The position numbers and the translations under genes were made by a program. Under the pieces are notes generated by a model. It saw nothing but the letters and a program-made list of their open reading frames with translations, had not been told where the DNA came from and did not search any database. 64,000 nucleotides of DNA from Homalodisca vitripennis. Lineage: Eukaryota > Arthropoda > Insecta > Hemiptera > Cicadellidae. Position 1 is the stretch's first letter. Every line of letters starts with the position of its first letter. The stretch spans positions 1 through 64,000 of the forward strand of contig NW_025778933.1 of the NCBI RefSeq assembly GCF_021130785.1. The letters run 5' to 3'. Shown here piece after piece: positions 59,132-64,000 of this stretch.

Positions 59132-60751
59132 ACTCGCCTTCGGCTCGCTGGGGGTTTACGCCCCCAGGCCCCCATGATGTACGCTTGCAAATTCGGGGAT
59201 AAGCGGTTAAATTTACGCTTGCATATCCGGGGATAAGAGGGGATTTGGTGATTGTAAAATTCGGACATGAGGTCATAGCCAGGTAATATCCCTGGGGGGG
59301 TTTTTTAATGTTACCAGAGGTTAAGAACATCAGGGGGTTATCTGGTCAAACCAGGAACTTTCCAAGGGTGGGTTTAAAGAGATTTGGTGATTGTTAAAAT
59401 TCGGACATGAGGTCATGCCAGAAAATCACTCCTGGGGGGGTTTAATGTTTTCCCAGGGGGGTTTTTAACGGCAGTTAACCCATCAGGGGGTTTAATGTGT
59501 ACTCAGGAGGTTTATCAGGTCATACCAGGAAATCCCCAGGGGGGTTTAATATTACCGGGGGTTAATGACACACTTGGGCCTATTTTAGAGGGTATTGTGT
59601 CTGTGAACAAAATTAAAAATTCCTCTGTCCCTATTTACTTATTGACGACTAGCTAACGCTCAGCCAGTTTATAATGTGGAGTTGTATTCACTCTTTAACG
59701 TAGCAAAGCAAGATGCAACTGAATCTGAAAGTAATTACCACAAATATTTAATAGTCACATAAATTATTTCAAAACTTCCAAAAAATTACTAATCTACGAC
59801 AAAATATTTAGCTATTTATAGCGTTTTTTCTGGCTTATTAAACGGACATTACAACAAATAGTTACATCACCTTTTTTGTAGATCCCATCAATTTTTTTTA
59901 GGTCATAAAAGTTTTTACATTTAGCATAGAACTAAGCGTTTTGGTCCGCTATCGACTCAAGAAACAAAGTTATTATAATAGAAAATTACGAAAATATTTA
60001 CATTTATTAGCCGATAAACCCATTGGAGATAGAGGAAAATGTCACTGGACCTTTTTTGTAGATCGCCTTGATTAGTAATAAAAATCAAAAATTTTTATTC
60101 TGTTGCTACTAAGTAGGAGTTTGGCCGCAATAAAACCCAGAAAACAAAATATAACGTAAAACTTAAAAAATCAAAACTTTAAAACGCGTGATTGCGGCCA
60201 AAACCATTGAGGATAGCGCAAAAAGTTACTTTGGACATTTTTTGTAGATCACGCCATTTACTAAATCCCATTGAAAAATTTTGTTTTGAGCTACGGCCAA
60301 CCGTGTTTAGCCACTATTGAGCACCGAAAGGTAAATTTTTTAGGCGAACAAATTTCAAAATATTTTTTAATGTAATCGCGTTTTGCGGCCTAACCCCAAT
60401 TGAGATAGAGCAAAAGGTCACTGGACCTTTATTGTAGTTCACTTCATTCCTGACCATGAATTTTTTTCGACAGATCGAAGCTAGGCTTCCAACGGTTCGC
60501 CCGCCGATTCGGGCTTCAAATAAAGAAAACCTGGCAAGGGCAAAAGGGGTCACTATCGCGAATTTTTTTGAGGGGTTCAAAAAATAAAAAATTAAGGTTT
60601 TCAGACTTTTTTCCCGGTGGTTTGAAGATTCCAGCTTAGGTGTGTGCACAAAATTTGTATTTCCAGCACTTCTAGAAGTGGATTAGAATTTGTATACCCT
60701 ATCAGTGAGTCAGGTCAGTGAGTTACACATGCGGCTAGTTATATATATAGG
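59132..60751 (-). mobile_element. train unit U28
   Basis: 1.62 kb. In the hairpin at 59132-59173 the loop reads TTTA instead of CTA. The following flank is partly duplicated (two copies of ACGCTTGCA followed by GGGGATAAG). A G-tract region spans about 59270-59550, then the monomers resemble U3. The tail is scrambled (GAGTCAGGTCAGTGAG). Confidence 0.7.
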
Positions 60752-62591
60752 ACTCGCCTTCGGGTCGCTGGGGGCTACGCCCCCAGGCCCCCAAAGTAAA
60801 CGCTTGCAAATTCGGGGTTAAGCGGAATTCGGGTTGACTGGTTAAAGTCCGGACATTAAGTAAAATGGACAAGGGATTTAAAAATTGGACCCTTTTTCAT
60901 AGATTTTTTTTCCGGATTCGTAAAAACTTTTTGACTTTGAGGGCTTTTTGGCGTTAAACCGTTAGAGATACGAACAAAAAGTGACTTGACCTTTCTTGTT
61001 GGAAATTTAATTTTGTCTTTCGATTGTGCCCTCAGATCTGATCTACGTACTATGGGTTTAGCCAGAAATGAGCCGGGGAGAAAGTCTGCACGGGTCAGCT
61101 ATCTTGAATTGTTTAGTATAAACATAATAAAAACCGACCTCAAGGCAGTATTTTAAGTCGAACAGGGGGTTTAATATCACCAGGAGACTAACTAGTCAAG
61201 GCCGAGAAATTCCTCCTGGGGTGGTGATTAATGTTAAGGAGGTTAAGACATGAGGGGGGTTTTAATTTCGTCAGGATATTGTCTGGGTCATATGAACAAA
61301 TTCCCAGGGGGGTTAACGTTACCGGGGGGGAAATAAGTCTCCAGGGGGTTATCTGGTCATACCAGGATCTTCCCAGGGGGGGGGGGTATAAGAGATTTTG
61401 GTGAAACTGTGTAAAAATTCGGACATGAGGTCATGGCACAGGAAATTCCTGGGGGGGTTTTAATGTTACCAGGGGGGTTAACCACATCAGGGGGTTGCAA
61501 AGTACAGGAGGTTATCAGGTCATACCAGAAATCCCCGGGGGGGGGGTTAATATTACCGGGGGGTTAATGAAATGACACCACCTTTTGGGGCCCTTTTTTA
61601 GAGGGTATTTTGTCTATGGAACATAATAAATATTCCTCTGTCCCTATCTACTATTGACGCTTAGCTAACGCTCACAGCCAACTCCCGAAGTCACTGAACC
61701 TTTTCTGTAGATCACGTGAATTTCCTAAAAATCCCATTTAAAATTTTGTTTTGAGTTACGACCAACCGTTTAGCGGGGCCAGCTATCAAGCCCGGAATGT
61801 AAATTTTTTAGGCGAATAATGTTCCTCCAATATTTTCACTTAATCGCGTTTTGCGGGTCAAACTAAGGGAAATATAGTAAAAAGTCACTGGACCTTTTTT
61901 GTAGGTCATTTTTCTTATTTCCTAAATAAAACGGTTTGTCGTTATTTTGACCTCGACACCAATGGTTTCGCCGCTATCGACCCCAAAAACAAAAGTTTCG
62001 CGTAAAAGTTATCAACAAAAATTGTACATAATCACGTTTTTCGGCCAAACCAATCGAGATAGGGCAAAAGATTACTGGACCTTTTCTGTAGATACGCGCA
62101 ATTGCTAATTTGTTTGGGTCAATCAGATTTGAGCTACGACCAAACGGTTCGGCCGCTATTCGGGCTTGAAAACATTTATTTTTTATCGAAAAAATCTCTG
62201 GAATTTTCAAATGTTCGAGCGTTTTGTCGCTTTAACCATAGAAGCATAGAAGCAAAAAGTCATTAGACCTTTTTTGTAGTTCACTTTCATTCCTGACCAT
62301 GGAATTTTCCGTCAGATCCGAGCTAGCTCCAACGGTGTCGCCCGCTATCGGGCTTACAAAAAATGCCTGCAGGGGTGAAGATATGCGCGATTTTTTGGGA
62401 ATTTTTTTGAGGGGTTGAAAATGAAAAAATCTCACTTTTCGGGATTTTCCTGGTGGTTACACGTGGAAAGCTATCTGTGTACCAAATTTCAAGTCTCATA
62501 ACTCATCTGGAAGTAGGTTAGAATTAGTATACGTGAGTTGAGTGAGTCAGTCACAGTCAGTCAGTTTACACATGCGGTTGTATATATATTA
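60752..62591 (-). mobile_element. train unit U29, last unit
   Basis: 1.84 kb. The hairpin at 60752-60792 has one change (CGGGTCG). It matches U16 to the end, with CAGT repeats and CACATGCGGTTG at about 62550-62580, then passes into AT-rich microsatellite DNA instead of another unit. Confidence 0.75.
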
Positions 62592-62658
62592 GATATAATA
62601 TATAATATATATATATATATTATATGTGTGTGTGTGTGTGTGTGTGGTGTGTGTGTGT
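62581..62658. repeat. compound AT/GT/T microsatellite at the right edge of the train
   Basis: TATATA-rich sequence after the last unit passes into about 15 GT dinucleotides with one slip and then a T-tract. It mirrors the (AT)n at the left edge. Confidence 0.9.
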
Positions 62659-63787
62659 TTTTTTTTGTTATTTATCAAGTTATTTATGTTTAATGATAAT
62701 TTTAGTAATTTGGAATATAATATAGTAGGTATTTGGAATTTAAATTTAAAGATACAAATTTTCAGCTCCACGTTTGCCCTTTTTTTAAAATAGTTGTAGT
62801 ATGTAGGAGGAGGAGCTCTTTCTTATTGGAATAATCAATTTTCTATTATTACATCTATGTCGAAGGCATGTCGAAAGGCCTCGAGTGGTAAAATACACAA
62901 ATTAATTGGAGAAATTGTGAATTTTCTTTTGTAAAATAATGGAAAGTTGTAGTATGGATTTTGTTTATATTTAATATTTAATTCTTAGATTTTTCCCTCT
63001 GAAATAGCTTCGGCTAGAGGGGGTTAAACAAAAACCTGCATTGTAAAGAAAATTATTATTCTTGAATATAAAGAAGTTTAAATTTGGCAAAATATGAAAA
63101 AATAATCAAAATAACAAAATGACTTATGAACTTAATAACAAAACATAATCTACATTGCCTTACACTACGTCTTCCTTTTATTTTCACAAATTTGATCAAT
63201 AACGTTTGTATTGCCTTATTTTCTCCTTTTTAAGAGTTTAGTAAAATTGTATTAGTTCTTTTTTGCTGGATATTAGATTAAACAAAATTAAAAAAATCTA
63301 ACGCGTACGTTATGATTGTTTCTCGGTATACATTGTGTACAATTCGATTTTCTGACACTAATTTAATCAGATTATATGTAATCCCAGGGATTTTTATGTT
63401 GGCTGTGTGTCTGAATATCTGTGTGTGACTGTGTGGCTGTGTGTCTGTGGTGAGTGTGTGTGTCGGACTGAGAAACCCTACACCCGCACGCAAGATATAT
63501 TTAGACTGCCACAGTGAGCGTGCTGACTCACCCATCTGTAAATCATATTCTTTTGCATCAATTATTTCAATATGTGTGCCTGTATTATACGTATTATTTT
63601 ACTATTTTATACAATTGGATTTATATTGATTTTAAATAAATACATGTAAAGCATAATTTTGGCATAAAAATTGAGTTCTATGTTACATAAGGCACATCGT
63701 TAACTTTTTATTTACAATTTGAACATTACAAGAAATTAAGTCTGCAGATATAGTAAAATATTAAAATTTACTTTCATAATTATATTG
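62659..63787. other. AT-rich non-coding DNA with an imperfect (TG)n tract
   Basis: No gene is recognised. An imperfect TG-rich tract lies at about 63401-63464. Short frames here (63278-63535, 63441-63629) are chance readings across it. Confidence 0.65.
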
Positions 63788-64000
63788 TACTAGCTGTTTA
63801 CCGTGGCTTCCCCGCCCCCCAAAAAGTTTAAAATTTCGTAGCTTTTGCACCTGTATGAGCACTTCTGGTTACGAATGCGATGGCAATGTTGAGTTTCTCC
63901 TATATTTTATTGTCATTTTAGTTTACAATGACCTTAATATTTTTTTCACCGTAACTGATTTGGCATAATTTCTCGATCAGGAAAAATATATATGCTTACA
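63788..64000. repeat. possible start of an interspersed repeat
   Basis: TACTAGCTGTTTACCGTGGC followed by TTCCCCGCC resembles the TACTAGCTG...CGGC/TTCGCCCGC signature seen at one end of widespread insect interspersed repeats. The rest runs off the window. The resemblance is from memory. Confidence 0.3.

Larger units (their letters stand above)
7791..62591 (-). mobile_element. 55-kb head-to-tail train of Helitron/Helentron-like elements (U1-U29)
   Basis: The region is built from units in one orientation. Their plus-strand starts are either a 41-bp GC double hairpin (16 units) or a second shared junction (13 units). Most end with a GAGT tetranucleotide run, CACATGCGG(C/T)TG and TATATA. Shared internal parts are G-tract modules, a GTCCCTATCTAC module and ~180-bp monomers. 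One unit carries Helitron genes on the minus strand, which sets the strand given here. Known Helitrons have a GC hairpin just inside the 3' end. Helentron-derived HINE/DINE-1 elements also carry internal tandem repeats and form tandem arrays. Assignment of the whole train to this class is inference; the repeat structure itself is seen directly. Confidence 0.7.

Noticed and set aside
7791..62591. The array as a CRISPR locus or bacterial REP cluster
   Set aside because: Units are 1-10 kb with diverged interiors, not short repeats with spacers. LINE, Helitron genes and AT microsatellites mark a eukaryotic genome, and no cas-like genes are present.

Overview
This looks like a window of an animal nuclear genome, most likely an arthropod and possibly an insect; no species is assigned. 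The signs are a jockey-like LINE 3' end with a (TTGAA)n tail, an AT-rich background, dinucleotide microsatellites, a eukaryotic Helitron gene set and no compact gene layout. I see no host protein gene, rRNA or tRNA. Many apparent frameshifts are single-base indels, often in homopolymers. Near-identical repeats also differ by such indels, so assembly error and real decay cannot be separated here.

Layout. 1-1414: 5'-truncated LINE, sense strand plus. 1415-4996: AT-rich DNA with one degenerate tandem repeat of about 140 bp. 4997-6128: a 1.1-kb candidate non-autonomous DNA transposon between 10-bp direct repeats. 6129-7735: AT-rich, no gene. 7736-7790: (AT)n. 7791-62591: a 55-kb head-to-tail train of related units. 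62581-62658: AT/GT microsatellite. 62659-64000: AT-rich, with the possible start of another interspersed repeat.

The train is the main content. I divide it into 29 units (U1-U29), all in one orientation. Sixteen begin, on the plus strand, with the same 41-bp GC-rich double hairpin. Thirteen begin instead at a second recurrent junction (ATAACCGTTAGAG or GAAACAGTTAGAG). Nearly all end with a short GAGT repeat, then CACATGCGGCTG or CACATGCGGTTG, then TATATA. Inside are G-tract modules of about 130 bp, a conserved GTCCCTATCTAC module and tandem monomers of about 180 bp. Runs of these monomers make 1.1-kb higher-order units. Both outer edges of the train abut AT microsatellite DNA.

One unit, U7 (15489-25518), carries genes. 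On the minus strand it has a cysteine-protease-like ORF, a 15-residue repeat protein, and a Helitron Rep/Pif1-helicase gene with the HUH motif, paired tyrosines, Walker A and downstream helicase motifs, broken by several frame changes. Read in the sense of these genes, the double hairpin lies at the 3' end of the unit, where Helitrons normally carry a GC-rich hairpin. My leading interpretation is a train of Helitron/Helentron-like elements with one protein-coding copy and about 28 non-autonomous derivatives, inserted into TA-rich DNA. The alternative is that a separate Helitron landed inside one unit of an unrelated satellite-like family.
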